Shown here in pieces: positions 43,829 through 53,631 of a stretch of DNA of 64,000 nucleotides. The translations under genes were made by a program, and so were the position numbers. Origin of the DNA: RGIG4079 sp045646905 (GTDB lineage: Bacteria; Bacteroidota; Bacteroidia; Bacteroidales; Muribaculaceae); assembly GCA_045646905.1 (NCBI GenBank), contig JAZRLP010000017.1, positions 45,159 to 109,158 on the forward strand, read 5' to 3'. Within the stretch, counting starts at the first letter, position 1; the number at the start of each line of letters is the position of its first letter. Under the pieces are notes generated by a model. It saw only the letters and a program-made list of their open reading frames with translations, was not told the origin of the DNA and made no database searches.

Positions 43829-45775
43829 ATGATATCAGTAATTATTCCGGTATATAATCTTGAAACACTTCTGAAACGAAGTGTTGACAGTGTTAAGGCT
43901 CAAACTATCTCGGATTGGGAGCTTATTATGGTAAATGATGGCTCAACCGATAGTTCGGGCAAATTGTGTGATGCTTTAGCCAACACCGATGAACGCATCC
44001 ATGTGTTGCATGGTAAAAATGCGGGGGCTGGAGCGGCTCGAAAGTTGGGCGTTGCAAAGGCTAAAGGCGAATGGGTGTTGATGCTCGATGGCGATGATGT
44101 GTTGCCTCCCGATGCTCTTGAACAATTTTTGACTCGAGTGTCGGACGATGTGGATATAATAGTGGGGTCGGTGCAACGTTCTACCGATGTGGGCTATTAT
44201 CCTCTTTTGATGGAGCAATCGCGCACAATGACCGGAAAAGAATATCTTAAAGCAGTTCTTAACAATGAAACAAGTGTGGGGCCATGGGCGAAGTTGATGC
44301 GTCGTTCGTTGTTCTTAAAAGGGCAGTGGATTCCTCATCGTCGCATCACTCACTTTGAAGATTTGTTGATGCTTGTGTCGGTTGCTGGTGAGGCTCGTAA
44401 GGTGGTTATTGATAACGACTTGAAGGCGTATAACTTGATATTTCGTCCTAATGGGTTGAGTTATAAAATGACGATGACATTTGAAGGATGGTATCGATTG
44501 TTTAATGGAATATCACGATTTGCCGACGAAGAAACTGCACTATTGTTTAAACTACATCGCTTATATGACGGAGTAATTACGCAAGGAATCGAGTTTGATT
44601 ATTCCAATCCCGAAATACAATGTATCGTAAAAGAGGCACGCCATCACAAGTTGCGTGGTCATGATAAGTTGATATATTGGATGCTTCATAGCAAACGCTT
44701 GCGCCGTTATGTAGCAAAACGACATAAGGATATCAAGCCGGTGTCGGGGGCTGTGAGAGTGAGTGTGGTAATGTCGGCCTATAATGAGGAGAAAACTATA
44801 GAACGGGCTATGCGCTCGGTGTTGCAACAATCATTCCGCGACATAGAGTTGATTGTAGTTGATGATGCATCGACCGATAAGACTCTCGATGTGATACGCA
44901 CAATCTCGGCTGTTGATGGGCGTGTGAAGGTGTTGCGCCACTACGAAAATTTGGGTCTAAGTGCAACACGCCGCACCGGATGGCTCATGGCAGTGGGCGA
45001 TTATGTGCAATTTATGGATGGCAGTGACACGCTCAACCCTATGGCTATTGAGCAGATGTATAAGCAAGCAACCAAGACCGATGCCGAGGTTGTTGTTATG
45101 GGTACTCAACGCTCAAGCCGTCTGTTTGGAATAAAATTGCCTTATTTTGTTCCTTCTAAATTTTTCAAACAAGAGGTGACAACAACTCGTGAGTTATTGC
45201 CAACACTACTTGGTCGTCATGGATTCTCGCATAGTATGGTCGATAAATTGATATTGCGCAGTGTGCTCAAGAAGGTTGATCCATCGGCCGAGTCAAATTT
45301 CTATGGCGAAGATTTGTTGACAATGTTGCGTATCTTCAATAATGATTATAAAATATCATATATTGATTATGTGGGTCGTAATTGGACCATGGGTGGTCGC
45401 TCTTCGTCAATGAAATATAACGAGGCGTGGCAAGAGGATAAATTCCTATATGAATTGTGTGGGAATTTGTTGAACGAGCTCAATCTCAATGATAAGAAGT
45501 ATAAAGAAGCAATGGCAAAAGGCTTGGCCGATTGTTTTATAAATAATATTTCACATTATATATCAAATCCCCTTCGTTCCAAAGAGAAACTTGTTGCATG
45601 GCTCAAAGAGCAACTTAATGACAAAGTGTGGGTGAATGTAACACCTCTTTTAGATGGCGAAAAATATAAAGCGATAAAGGACAAAGATGATGTGGCATTG
45701 CTCCAAGTGGCAACCGAAAAGTACAAGGCCTCGCAAATGTTCTACACTGTGATGCAGTTCTATAAATATTTATAG
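43829..45775 (+). CDS. double-domain family 2 glycosyltransferase
   Basis: A 648-aa protein with two GT2 units in tandem. The first runs from MISVIIPVYNLETLLKRSVDS with the DxD-like DGDD (residues of about 90) to about residue 290; the second starts at VRVSVVMSAYNEEKTIERAM (about residue 310) with VDDASTDKTL and MDGSDTLNP. Both are of the GT-A fold type used for cell-surface glycans. The ATG at 43829 is forced by the first beta strand, since the only earlier in-frame start (GTG at 43820) lies on the promoter. It is a single-gene unit. Confidence 0.92.
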   Translation: MISVIIPVYNLETLLKRSVDSVKAQTISDWELIMVNDGSTDSSGKLCDALANTDERIHVLHGKNAGAGAARKLGVAKAKGEWVLMLDGDDVLPPDALEQFLTRVSDDVDIIVGSVQRSTDVGYYPLLMEQSRTMTGKEYLKAVLNNETSVGPWAKLMRRSLFLKGQWIPHRRITHFEDLLMLVSVAGEARKVVIDNDLKAYNLIFRPNGLSYKMTMTFEGWYRLFNGISRFADEETALLFKLHRLYDGVITQGIEFDYSNPEIQCIVKEARHHKLRGHDKLIYWMLHSKRLRRYVAKRHKDIKPVSGAVRVSVVMSAYNEEKTIERAMRSVLQQSFRDIELIVVDDASTDKTLDVIRTISAVDGRVKVLRHYENLGLSATRRTGWLMAVGDYVQFMDGSDTLNPMAIEQMYKQATKTDAEVVVMGTQRSSRLFGIKLPYFVPSKFFKQEVTTTRELLPTLLGRHGFSHSMVDKLILRSVLKKVDPSAESNFYGEDLLTMLRIFNNDYKISYIDYVGRNWTMGGRSSSMKYNEAWQEDKFLYELCGNLLNELNLNDKKYKEAMAKGLADCFINNISHYISNPLRSKEKLVAWLKEQLNDKVWVNVTPLLDGEKYKAIKDKDDVALLQVATEKYKASQMFYTVMQFYKYL

Positions 45776-45809
45776 GAAAAAAGGTTGTAGTGAAAGATAT
45801 AATAAAGAA

Positions 45810-45837
45810 AAATCCATCGTTGACAAACGATGGATTT
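45810..45837. terminator. bidirectional terminator between the GT2 gene and gldN
   Basis: A perfect 12-bp stem (AAATCCATCGTT at 45810-45821 with its complement at 45826-45837) with loop GACA. Confidence 0.85.
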
Positions 45838-45877
45838 CTGTTTTATGCTATATAGAAGAGTTTTGTGATTCAACGCT

Positions 45878-47020
45878 TTATTTGCGACGGCGCACCGAAC
45901 GCACGGCAGAGTTGTTGCTACTCTTTACTTTGCTTTCTTTTACTTTTGATTCTTTGCGTTTTACGGGTTTTTTATCGCTGCTTTTTTCTTCTTTAGCTCG
46001 TGATGAGCGTGAGGCTGATTTTTTTGTTTCTTTTTTCTCTTCTTTTTCTACTTTGCTTGCAGTAGAGTCGTTTTCTTCATCTGCGGCTGCTTTGGCTGCT
46101 TCAGCTTCGCGTTTAGCGATGATTTCTTCGCGATCGGGAACCCACAATTTGTTTTCAAATGAGTCAAGGCGTGATTGAATGCTATCTTGAGCTTTTTGGC
46201 GAGCTTCCTCTTCGGGATAAAGTTGCATCATTGACTTGTTTTGGAGGTTGCGAGTCTTATAGATGTCACCTTTATACATGGTGAGAAGGAAGAAGTCGTC
46301 GTAGGTGTATTTGGCGAGGTTGTTATCATCGTTGGTGAAGATGTATTGTTGAGCCAACCAAGGACGAATGTCTTGAAGTTTAACCCAGAACATGGGGTAT
46401 CTCATGGCTTCGCCACCAAAGTCGCCCGAACGATGAAGTACGGGGCATATTGCTTCTACGCGAGTCTTCATTTGATTGCTACGCGAGTCAAATTCCCATC
46501 GTTCAAGGATATAATATGATAGCACTTCATTGGCAGGTACATCGCTATCGTCGATAGTAAACTTGGGGTTACGCTCGGTAGAACCTTTGGCTTCGTCATA
46601 AAGCACATGGAAGCGGTCGAGCATATCACGCACTTTGATAAGGTATTCTTCGGTGAAGATTTCGCGACCATCGAGATATTCATAAGCGCTTATTTGATTG
46701 TTGGCCAATAATCGCATGATGATGCGGAATAGGTTTTCTTGGTCTTGAGTTTTTTCTTCGGGGAAGAACAATGGAGCATTAGCATCGTCTGTGGCTTCGA
46801 GTTGACGATAGATGACACGCATCCACATCAAGTCGGCTTCGCTTGTGGGTTCTTCCTCAAAGAACGATTGCATGCGACCTGTTACTTGAGTGTCACTTTG
46901 CTTGTCGCGATTGCGGTCATTGCCATTGCGTTTACGCACTACCGATTGCGCTTCTGCTACTGATGTTGCCAAGCCCACCATAGCAAGGGCGATAATGATA
47001 TATTTCTTGAATAGTTTCAT
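45878..47020 (-). CDS. gldN: type IX secretion protein GldN/PorN
   Basis: A 380-aa periplasmic protein with a signal peptide (MKKLFKKYIIIALAMVGLATSVAEA-like, read from MKLFKKYIIIALAMVG). Core features match GldN/PorN: DLMWMRVIYRQLEATDDANAPLF, EYLDGREIFTEEYLIKV and QYIFTNDDNNLAKYTYDDFF. In the T9SS, PorN joins PorK in the periplasmic ring. It carries an unusual K/S/E/R-rich C-terminal tail of about 70 residues (from about residue 308). It is last in the porT-porP-gldK-L-M-N cluster. Confidence 0.93.
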   Translation of the reverse strand: MKLFKKYIIIALAMVGLATSVAEAQSVVRKRNGNDRNRDKQSDTQVTGRMQSFFEEEPTSEADLMWMRVIYRQLEATDDANAPLFFPEEKTQDQENLFRIIMRLLANNQISAYEYLDGREIFTEEYLIKVRDMLDRFHVLYDEAKGSTERNPKFTIDDSDVPANEVLSYYILERWEFDSRSNQMKTRVEAICPVLHRSGDFGGEAMRYPMFWVKLQDIRPWLAQQYIFTNDDNNLAKYTYDDFFLLTMYKGDIYKTRNLQNKSMMQLYPEEEARQKAQDSIQSRLDSFENKLWVPDREEIIAKREAEAAKAAADEENDSTASKVEKEEKKETKKSASRSSRAKEEKSSDKKPVKRKESKVKESKVKSSNNSAVRSVRRRK

Positions 47021-47051
47021 GTTGTATTATGATTCTAAAACGATTACACTA

Positions 47052-48605
47052 TTAGTTTACGATAACTTCAAGCGGAGAAAGGTCGCGAGTGATACCATCG
47101 GGTCCTTTGGCTTTAATGCGTGATATATAGAAACGCTTTCCGCGTGATAGACGCTTGAATTGGTCCTTTTGGCGTTGAGAGAAACTTGCACCATTTGACA
47201 CCTCGGGCATTGCGTTACCCATTGAGTCGAAGAATACAGTTTCAAAACTTAACACTGTAAAGCCGATGTTGAGCAATCCGTCGTCAATAGCGGCTCCAAT
47301 GCCTGGTGCTTGCAATAACAATGCTTTTGAGAAAGGTTTTCCGCCAAGATATTTATCGGTATTGCCTTTGTCGTCTTTAAATGCGATGAAAGGAGTGGGG
47401 TTGGGCAACTTGCGCACACGGAAAGTGGTGGTGTTGACCGTTTGACTCTTTCCATCGACAGTAGCAGTAACCGTAACCACAGCATCGGACCCAACAGTAG
47501 TGGGGCGAGCGACCCATGTGTCGCCGTTGCGTGATAGTGTGCCGTTGGTCATGTTGGCACTCACTTGCGACATAGGGATACCTGGCACCGATATGCTAAT
47601 GGGGTTGTCGATACCTGCATAAAGCACATTCATCATTGTTGCCGAAACGGTTGCGGCAGGTTCGATTACGGTATAAGATGATTTGAAGTCATGGCGTTCC
47701 ATTGTTCCATCGCCACGAGGTACTTCAAGGTAACCCGAGTAGTCAAATACGCCAGTGCTACCACAAGATAGCTCATAAAGACCGTTGGTGATTTGTCGGC
47801 CGCCGATGTAGATATTGGGGCGTTGAGTGGTGTCGATAGCAGCAAGCACTACGCGAGCCGAATAGCGACCACCACGCATCACTATGCGTGAATCGGGGAT
47901 AACGAATGCGCTGAGTTGATTTACGCGCACATCGCTTGCATCAACATTTGTGAGCAGATAGGCAAGAGCCTCACCCTCGGCATAGCGAAGGTCGTTTTGA
48001 AGTTTTGCCAATAGTGTTATTGCTGCTACAACTGGTTGATTTTCAAATTTAGAGTTTTCCCAGTTTTGTTTAATGCCATTGCGTATCACTGGCTCGGTAG
48101 ATAACACATCGTTGATGTTGTTGCATTTAATCGAATCGGTGATGATGCTTGTGATATATTTGCGATAGTCATCGATTGATTTGCGTAACACAACACCGCG
48201 CTTGTTGGCAGGTGATAACATGATATATGCAGCCGCTTCGAGGTCGTCGCGACGACGAATGTTGTTTATGTCGCCATCTTCGCCATCGGCAGCAACTACG
48301 ATGAGCTTTTTGAGTGAATCAACATATTGATATAACTTTGAAGTGATTTGACGCACTTCGGTTGCTTTGTCATACCACACTTGTCCTTTTTGAGGATTTT
48401 TTTCGGCAAAAGCTCCAAGAGTGTTATATATGGCAGTGTTGCGTTGCTCAATATTTTCGTTTGTGCGGTTAAGACCTTCTTCAACTTGAGTAAAGCCGTC
48501 AAGCACATCGCTCGACACATTGAGTGCAAGCATTGCCGTGAGGACGATATACATCAAGTTTATCATCTTCTGACGGGGTGAAAGTCTTGAAATATTTTCA
48601 GCCAT
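47052..48605 (-). CDS. gldM: type IX secretion/gliding motor protein GldM/PorM
   Basis: A 517-aa protein: cytoplasmic start, one membrane helix (KMINLMYIVLTAMLALNVSSDVL, about residues 12-34), and a long periplasmic part with the four-domain D1-D4 layout (helical D1 up to about residue 225, then beta domains). GldM with GldL forms the proton-driven motor that powers T9SS. Length is typical. It is 48 nt after gldL. Confidence 0.95.
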   Translation of the reverse strand: MAENISRLSPRQKMINLMYIVLTAMLALNVSSDVLDGFTQVEEGLNRTNENIEQRNTAIYNTLGAFAEKNPQKGQVWYDKATEVRQITSKLYQYVDSLKKLIVVAADGEDGDINNIRRRDDLEAAAYIMLSPANKRGVVLRKSIDDYRKYITSIITDSIKCNNINDVLSTEPVIRNGIKQNWENSKFENQPVVAAITLLAKLQNDLRYAEGEALAYLLTNVDASDVRVNQLSAFVIPDSRIVMRGGRYSARVVLAAIDTTQRPNIYIGGRQITNGLYELSCGSTGVFDYSGYLEVPRGDGTMERHDFKSSYTVIEPAATVSATMMNVLYAGIDNPISISVPGIPMSQVSANMTNGTLSRNGDTWVARPTTVGSDAVVTVTATVDGKSQTVNTTTFRVRKLPNPTPFIAFKDDKGNTDKYLGGKPFSKALLLQAPGIGAAIDDGLLNIGFTVLSFETVFFDSMGNAMPEVSNGASFSQRQKDQFKRLSRGKRFYISRIKAKGPDGITRDLSPLEVIVN

Positions 48606-48653
48606 TTAAGTGAAATTAGTTATTGTTATTGTGTTAACTAATAGACTTGAGAA

Positions 48654-49673
48654 TTAACTATTAGAAGAGTCTTCGTTGGGGTTTTGCATTCCGGGGATAT
48701 CGCCACCCATCATAGGGCGATACATGTTGATGGTCATTGCGGTAATCATCTTTTCATAAACCGAGTTGAGTTGTTGCATGTAGCGAGCCATCTTTTCGGT
48801 TTCTTCGCAATAACGAGCACTTTGTTGTGAGCTCTTTTCATACATGTCGCGAATATCTTTAATGCCACGGTTTACGCGGTCAATAGAGTCGAGTTGTGAT
48901 GAAACACTCTTCAATTGTATTTCATAAATTGTATTCAAGCCTCCAATGTTGCGGTTGAGGTCTTGCATTTGCTCAATGTAGCCAGTCGAACTGCTTGTGA
49001 TGTTTTCGGAATTCTCGGTAATAGCACGATAAGATTCGAGTAATACATCCGATACTTTGTTGAGGGCTTGAGTTGTTTCGCGTAGGCGCAACATCTCTTC
49101 GCTGATAGCTGCCATTTGGTCGAGGTATTGTTGAGTGGCAGAAGTGAGTTCGGCCATGCGCGAAAGTTGATCAGAAGCAGCCGCCATTTTAGCAATGCTT
49201 TCAGTGAGCGAAAGAGTATCTTCTTCTGAAATATTTACACCCGATGGTAACCCTACAGCACGACGAGCTTCTTCGGGGCTTACCGATGGCACATTTGTAA
49301 CAACAACGGGGTTACCTTCGTCGTCATATGCAGCTTCGCCTGCATATGCGTTGCCACCACCATTGATGATTACTCCACCACCACCATTAGAGAAGTCGGG
49401 GCGGTCTTCGGGGTCGTTGGTGTTGAGCACGGGGAATACATCTTCCCATTTATATTCTTTAGGAGGACGGTCAAAGGCCGTGATGATAAACATTACAACC
49501 TCGGTGCCCATACCTATCATCAACAATTCGTTGCCCAATGGAAGGTGAAGGATTTTAAACAATGCACCAAGAATTACGATGGCAGCACCAATACTATATG
49601 CAAAGTTGAATAAACGTTGGCCGCCTTCCCATGAGAATAGGCGTCGTAGTCCGGATTTATTAGTCTTTCCCAT
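48654..49673 (-). CDS. gldL: type IX secretion/gliding motor protein GldL/PorL
   Basis: A 339-aa protein with two membrane helices near the N-terminus (about residues 22-42, LFNFAYSIGAAIVILGALFK, and 50-70, LLMIGMGTEVVMFIITAFD), including the conserved glutamate of the motor (TEVVMF). A cytoplasmic coiled-coil region follows (about residues 150-310). GldL converts proton flow into GldM movement. Confidence 0.95.
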   Translation of the reverse strand: MGKTNKSGLRRLFSWEGGQRLFNFAYSIGAAIVILGALFKILHLPLGNELLMIGMGTEVVMFIITAFDRPPKEYKWEDVFPVLNTNDPEDRPDFSNGGGGVIINGGGNAYAGEAAYDDEGNPVVVTNVPSVSPEEARRAVGLPSGVNISEEDTLSLTESIAKMAAASDQLSRMAELTSATQQYLDQMAAISEEMLRLRETTQALNKVSDVLLESYRAITENSENITSSSTGYIEQMQDLNRNIGGLNTIYEIQLKSVSSQLDSIDRVNRGIKDIRDMYEKSSQQSARYCEETEKMARYMQQLNSVYEKMITAMTINMYRPMMGGDIPGMQNPNEDSSNS

Positions 49674-49712
49674 ATATAATGTTTAGATATATTCGTTATT
49701 GAAAAATTGTAA

Positions 49713-51155
49713 TTATCGTTTGTTTTGTTTTTGGCCGCGAGCAAATCCTATTTGAGAGCGCACGCAACGGAATCCAATGTAAGAGCGTTGCTCGTTTTGG
49801 TATTCCCACATGCGAATGTCGCTACGGATGTTGTGAGCCACATCTTTCCAAGAACCACCACGCACAATTTTGCGTTTCATCTTGTATGGGTCTTCTTTGG
49901 CTGCGTCATAGCGATATTCGGGGTTGAGGTCGCTAGTGAGGCGTCCCACACTTTCGGTATAAGCTGTTGAGGTCCATTCGCTCACATTACCGGCCATGTC
50001 ATACAAGCCGAAGTCGTTGGGTGAATATGTGCCTACTTGAGAGGTGATTAATTGACCATCTTTCATATAATTGCCTTTTTGAGGCTTGAAGTTGGCATAG
50101 AAACAGCCTTTATCTTCGGTCATTGGGAGGTCGCCTTCCCATGGATACATATTTTCGTTTACACCAGCGCGAGCTGCATATTCCCACTCGGCATCGGTAG
50201 GCAAGCGGTAAGGCTCGATATATACGCCTTCTTTGCCAAGTGAACGACGGAGGTAGTCGGTGCGCCAATTGGCAAATGCGTTGGCTTGTTCCCAACTAAC
50301 ACCTACAACTGGATAGTTGCTATAGCCACCATGTGCAAAATACATGCGCACATATGGTTCGTTATAAGCATTGTCAAAGTCGTTAATCCATGCTGTAGTG
50401 TCGGGGTAGATGTTGACAATGTATGTGTTGAGGAAATCGTAGTCGCCAGTGAGACCGCGAGTGACGGTTTCGCGTACGATTGTACCTTCATCATTGATAT
50501 AAGCAGTGTCTTTAGAAATGACAGGGATGTCGGTGGGCACTGGTTTATCGGTGTTATATTCGCGACGAGTGGGGTCAAGACGATGTTTGCGTTTAGCGGC
50601 TTGAGTGTGGTTATATATCTCGTAACGATAATTCATTTGAGTGGGGTCAAGTTCTTTGACACCAGTGATGGGGTTGGTGCGATATACACTTTCGATAGCA
50701 CGAGCCTCATCTTCGCTTGGGTTGCGCCAGGGAATGGGCTTGTTCCAGTTGAGATATGGTTTTATGGGGTTGCCTTCGCGGTCTTCTTCAATCTTGAATT
50801 CTTCGTTGCCACCAAAAGAAGGGTCGGCAAGGCGTTCACGAATGATAGAGTCGCGTACCCAAAATACAAATTGCTTATATTTAGCGTTGGTGATTTCGGT
50901 TTCATCCATCCAAAATGCGTCAACTGATATGCCGCGAGGATCGGCTTTGATGTTCCACGCGCTATCATTTTTTTGTGGACCTACTTCCATAGAACCACGA
51001 TCAACCAATACCATTCCGAAAGGTGTAGGCTCAGCCCATGAAGTTCCACCAACTCCAGTTACTTCGCCTCCAGCCGAACTTTGACCACCCGCAGCACATG
51101 AGCTCACGAGCAATGCGATAACGATAGGTAATAGATAAATTGAAACTTTTTTCAT
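49713..51155 (-). CDS. gldK: type IX secretion lipoprotein GldK/PorK
   Basis: A 480-aa lipoprotein with lipobox VSSC (C20) and a formylglycine-generating-enzyme-like (FGE-sulfatase) domain: FWMDETEITNAKYKQF, GVSWEQANAFANWRTDYLR, RLPTDAEWEYAARAG, LYDMAGNVSEW and the closing IGFRCVRS. PorK anchors the periplasmic PorK/N ring to the outer membrane. It starts 2 nt after the porP stop. Confidence 0.95.
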   Translation of the reverse strand: MKKVSIYLLPIVIALLVSSCAAGGQSSAGGEVTGVGGTSWAEPTPFGMVLVDRGSMEVGPQKNDSAWNIKADPRGISVDAFWMDETEITNAKYKQFVFWVRDSIIRERLADPSFGGNEEFKIEEDREGNPIKPYLNWNKPIPWRNPSEDEARAIESVYRTNPITGVKELDPTQMNYRYEIYNHTQAAKRKHRLDPTRREYNTDKPVPTDIPVISKDTAYINDEGTIVRETVTRGLTGDYDFLNTYIVNIYPDTTAWINDFDNAYNEPYVRMYFAHGGYSNYPVVGVSWEQANAFANWRTDYLRRSLGKEGVYIEPYRLPTDAEWEYAARAGVNENMYPWEGDLPMTEDKGCFYANFKPQKGNYMKDGQLITSQVGTYSPNDFGLYDMAGNVSEWTSTAYTESVGRLTSDLNPEYRYDAAKEDPYKMKRKIVRGGSWKDVAHNIRSDIRMWEYQNEQRSYIGFRCVRSQIGFARGQKQNKR

Positions 51156-51157
51156 AA

Positions 51158-52153
51158 TTACATTATGCGTATACTCTTGTGTTTATTTTTATTCTTTTCA
51201 GAGAAATCGAGTTTGAGTTTGTACCCCAACATGATTTCGTGGCTACCACTGCTTGCCTTGGCAATTTCCGACATATGATAGTCGTAACTATATCCGAGAT
51301 AAAAATTCTTATACTCGGCTCCTATCATCGCCATAATTGCGTCGTCATAGCGATACCCAATGCCGGCCGAGAGGAATTTGTTGTATCTCACTCGCCCGGT
51401 GATTTCACCGGTGATAAATGAGAAATCACTCTTTACCAACACTGAGGGTATTATTTCAAATAACGTATTTTTTAGCGGAATATTGCTACCAGCCATAAAA
51501 TAGAGTGTTCTATCGGCCTTAAATTCGTAATTTTTTTCATTTCCACCTTCGCCACTCTCGGCATTAAGTGTGATAGTGGGAGAGGTGAGGTGGGTGCATG
51601 AAACACCTGCCCAAAATAGTTTGTGGGTGTAGAATACCCCCACGCCAAGGTCAAAGGCATTGCCACCAATGTCGGTGGTGGGAATAGCATCATCGGCACT
51701 TTCGTGATAGTCGTCATTGTCGGGGATGAAAACCTCGGTGCCTTTAAATTGTTGGTTCAAAAGGCCTACTTGCACACCAGCCGAAAATTCACCTTTGAGT
51801 AATTTGAATTTATAGCCCAATTGTGCGCCAAGAACCATGTTGCTATATAGTCCCATTGTTTCGTTTTGCATCACTAATCCCACGCCAAATTTTTGGTTTA
51901 AAAACTTTAATGGCATGTCGGCTGCCAATGCTATTGATTGAGGTGCATTTTCAATGCCTACCCATTGTATGCGCATATCGCCACGAATCTTAATGAAATC
52001 GGTGGTGCCTATAGCCGAGGGGTTATAGTAGTTGGGCACTTCGAAATATTGGGTGAGTTGAGCATCGACTTGTGCCGATAGCGAAAAGTTGGCAATAATA
52101 GAAAGTATTGCCATAACCCAAAGTGATTTTATGTTGAAACCGATATTTTTCAT
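51158..52153 (-). CDS. porP: PorP/SprF-family type IX secretion outer-membrane protein
   Basis: A 331-aa protein with a signal peptide (MKNIGFNIKSLWVMAILSIIANFSLSAQ) and the PorP/SprF barrel pattern: QYFEVPNYYNPSAIGT, GLVMQNETMGLYSNMVLGAQLGYKFKLLKGEFSAGVQVGLL, and AGIGYRYDDAIMAMIGAEYKNFYLGYSYDYHMSEIAKAS at the end. I use the ATG at 52153; the longer frame starts at a TTG. The gap to the porT stop is 7 nt. Confidence 0.93.
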   Translation of the reverse strand: MKNIGFNIKSLWVMAILSIIANFSLSAQVDAQLTQYFEVPNYYNPSAIGTTDFIKIRGDMRIQWVGIENAPQSIALAADMPLKFLNQKFGVGLVMQNETMGLYSNMVLGAQLGYKFKLLKGEFSAGVQVGLLNQQFKGTEVFIPDNDDYHESADDAIPTTDIGGNAFDLGVGVFYTHKLFWAGVSCTHLTSPTITLNAESGEGGNEKNYEFKADRTLYFMAGSNIPLKNTLFEIIPSVLVKSDFSFITGEITGRVRYNKFLSAGIGYRYDDAIMAMIGAEYKNFYLGYSYDYHMSEIAKASSGSHEIMLGYKLKLDFSEKNKNKHKSIRIM

Positions 52154-52160
52154 AAACACA

Positions 52161-52889
52161 TTATTCAAAGAAGAATGTCAATATCACCATTTGTGAGGTG
52201 GCTTTAGATAGCGATTGGGTGTATTTTAATTTACCTGGATCGTCGGCAAGGTCGGGACGATTGGTGTCGAGCACATCGGTCAAACCAAAACAGAATTTAA
52301 TCTCGGGGTTGAACTTGAAAAATGGTAGATAAAAGTCGCACCCAAATCCCACAGTGAGATATAAGTCAAATGGTTTTAATTTGATAAAATCGCTGCGTTT
52401 TTTTGTAACATCATAAGTTGGCATTATGCCTCCAACGAGATATGGTCGCGAGTTGCGATAGCGTAATGCCGAATATTTTAGGTCAACGGGTAGCACTATG
52501 TGAGCCGACTTGATGTTTTGACGCTCGGTCGCACCAGTGTTGGCTTCGTACATTCTTATGTCGCGGTTGCCAAAGTACATGCCTGGAGTGAAGCGCACAT
52601 TAAAATAGTCGTTTAATCGAAGGTCAACCAAGCCGTTGACACAAAAACCAGGAGAAAAGGCGGGTTGCTCGATAAACCACGATTCGCCATACTCGGTAAC
52701 AAAACCGTTGTTGGTAAAATTCAAGTCTTGAGTGTGTACACCCACCGAAAATCCCAAGTGCCAACGACGCAAATCGGCATAAGGACGATTCATTAACTTG
52801 TCGTTAAAATCGCGCGCGTCGGCATTAAATGCCACTGCAATTGATATTAACGCAAGGATAAATGATGATATGTGACTGAATTTTCTCAT
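52161..52889 (-). CDS. porT: PorT-family type IX secretion protein
   Basis: A 242-aa outer-membrane barrel-like protein with a signal peptide (MRKFSHISSFILALISIAVAFNADA). The PorT pattern is clear: HLGFSVGVHTQDLNF, PGFCVNGLVDLRLNDYFNVRFTPGMYFGNRD, LPVDLKYSALRYRNSRPYLVGG, FDLYLTVGFGCDFYLPFFKFNPEIKFCFGL and the closing SQMVILTFFFE. It heads the T9SS cluster. The longest frame begins at TTG; the ATG at 52889 directly precedes the signal peptide. Confidence 0.9.
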   Translation of the reverse strand: MRKFSHISSFILALISIAVAFNADARDFNDKLMNRPYADLRRWHLGFSVGVHTQDLNFTNNGFVTEYGESWFIEQPAFSPGFCVNGLVDLRLNDYFNVRFTPGMYFGNRDIRMYEANTGATERQNIKSAHIVLPVDLKYSALRYRNSRPYLVGGIMPTYDVTKKRSDFIKLKPFDLYLTVGFGCDFYLPFFKFNPEIKFCFGLTDVLDTNRPDLADDPGKLKYTQSLSKATSQMVILTFFFE

Positions 52890-53367
52890 TATTCTATTAA
52901 AACGCAACCTTTTAAACTTTATTGCACAAATGGCTTATAAATGTTGTCGAGGAGGATGTATGCGCTTGTGTTTTGATGCTAATCATAGAGGAGTGATTGC
53001 CTATTTGAGGCGTTGTTGCTCTATATATAATATATGTGGCGTTTGAAGAAATGCTCGAATAGGGTTAGTGTGATACTTGTGCTTGGATTGCGTGAAAAAT
53101 GATGTTATGATGAAGTAATGGGTGGGAAATAGTATATAAAATATGACTAATAGACCAAATGCGAAAACGCTCTTTGTAACTTTATTGTAACAATATTGAG
53201 CTCGCTCAAAGTGGCTAAAATCCTTATTAAAAGGCGTAAAACGAAAAAAAATGAGCCCTTTTTATATACTTTCACTAACTTTGTTGCATAAAAGTTTTAG
53301 ATATTGTGAGAAAAATGTGTATCTTTGCACCGCAAATTTGAATTATTAATTATAAAATCGTATTATT
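52890..53367. other. divergent intergenic region between porT and acpP
   Basis: About 480 nt, AT-rich. I see no convincing gene (a 28-codon frame at 52961 has no support). The right end holds two tandem -7 elements for acpP. I found no good promoter for the T9SS cluster on the minus strand. Confidence 0.4.
53276..53327 (+). promoter_or_regulatory. tandem promoter elements for acpP-fabF
   Basis: TAACTTTG at 53276-53283 and TATCTTTG at 53320-53327, the latter 40 nt before the ATG. Two start sites for a highly expressed gene would be reasonable; neither has a strong TTTG at -33. Confidence 0.55.
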
Positions 53368-53604
53368 ATGTCAGAAATTGCATCTCGTGTTAAAGCTATT
53401 ATCGTAGACAAACTCGGTGTAGATGAAAATCAAGTAACAGAATCAGCAGTATTTACAACTGATCTTGGCGCAGACAGCCTTGACACTGTAGAACTCATCA
53501 TGGAATTCGAAAAAGAATTCGGTATCACTATTCCAGATGAAAAAGCTGAAGGTATCAGCTCAGTAGGCGACGCTATCGCTTATATCGAAGCAGAAAAAGC
53601 ATAA
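53368..53604 (+). CDS. acpP: acyl carrier protein
   Basis: A 78-aa acidic protein with the phosphopantetheine site DLGADSLDTVELIM (serine at about residue 38). It carries growing fatty acyl chains; fabF follows after 27 nt. Confidence 0.98.
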   Translation: MSEIASRVKAIIVDKLGVDENQVTESAVFTTDLGADSLDTVELIMEFEKEFGITIPDEKAEGISSVGDAIAYIEAEKA

Positions 53605-53631
53605 TTTACATCCAACATTCTTTAAAAAGTA

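Noticed and set aside
52961..53047. A 28-codon ORF upstream of acpP
   Set aside because: No supporting signals; likely chance.
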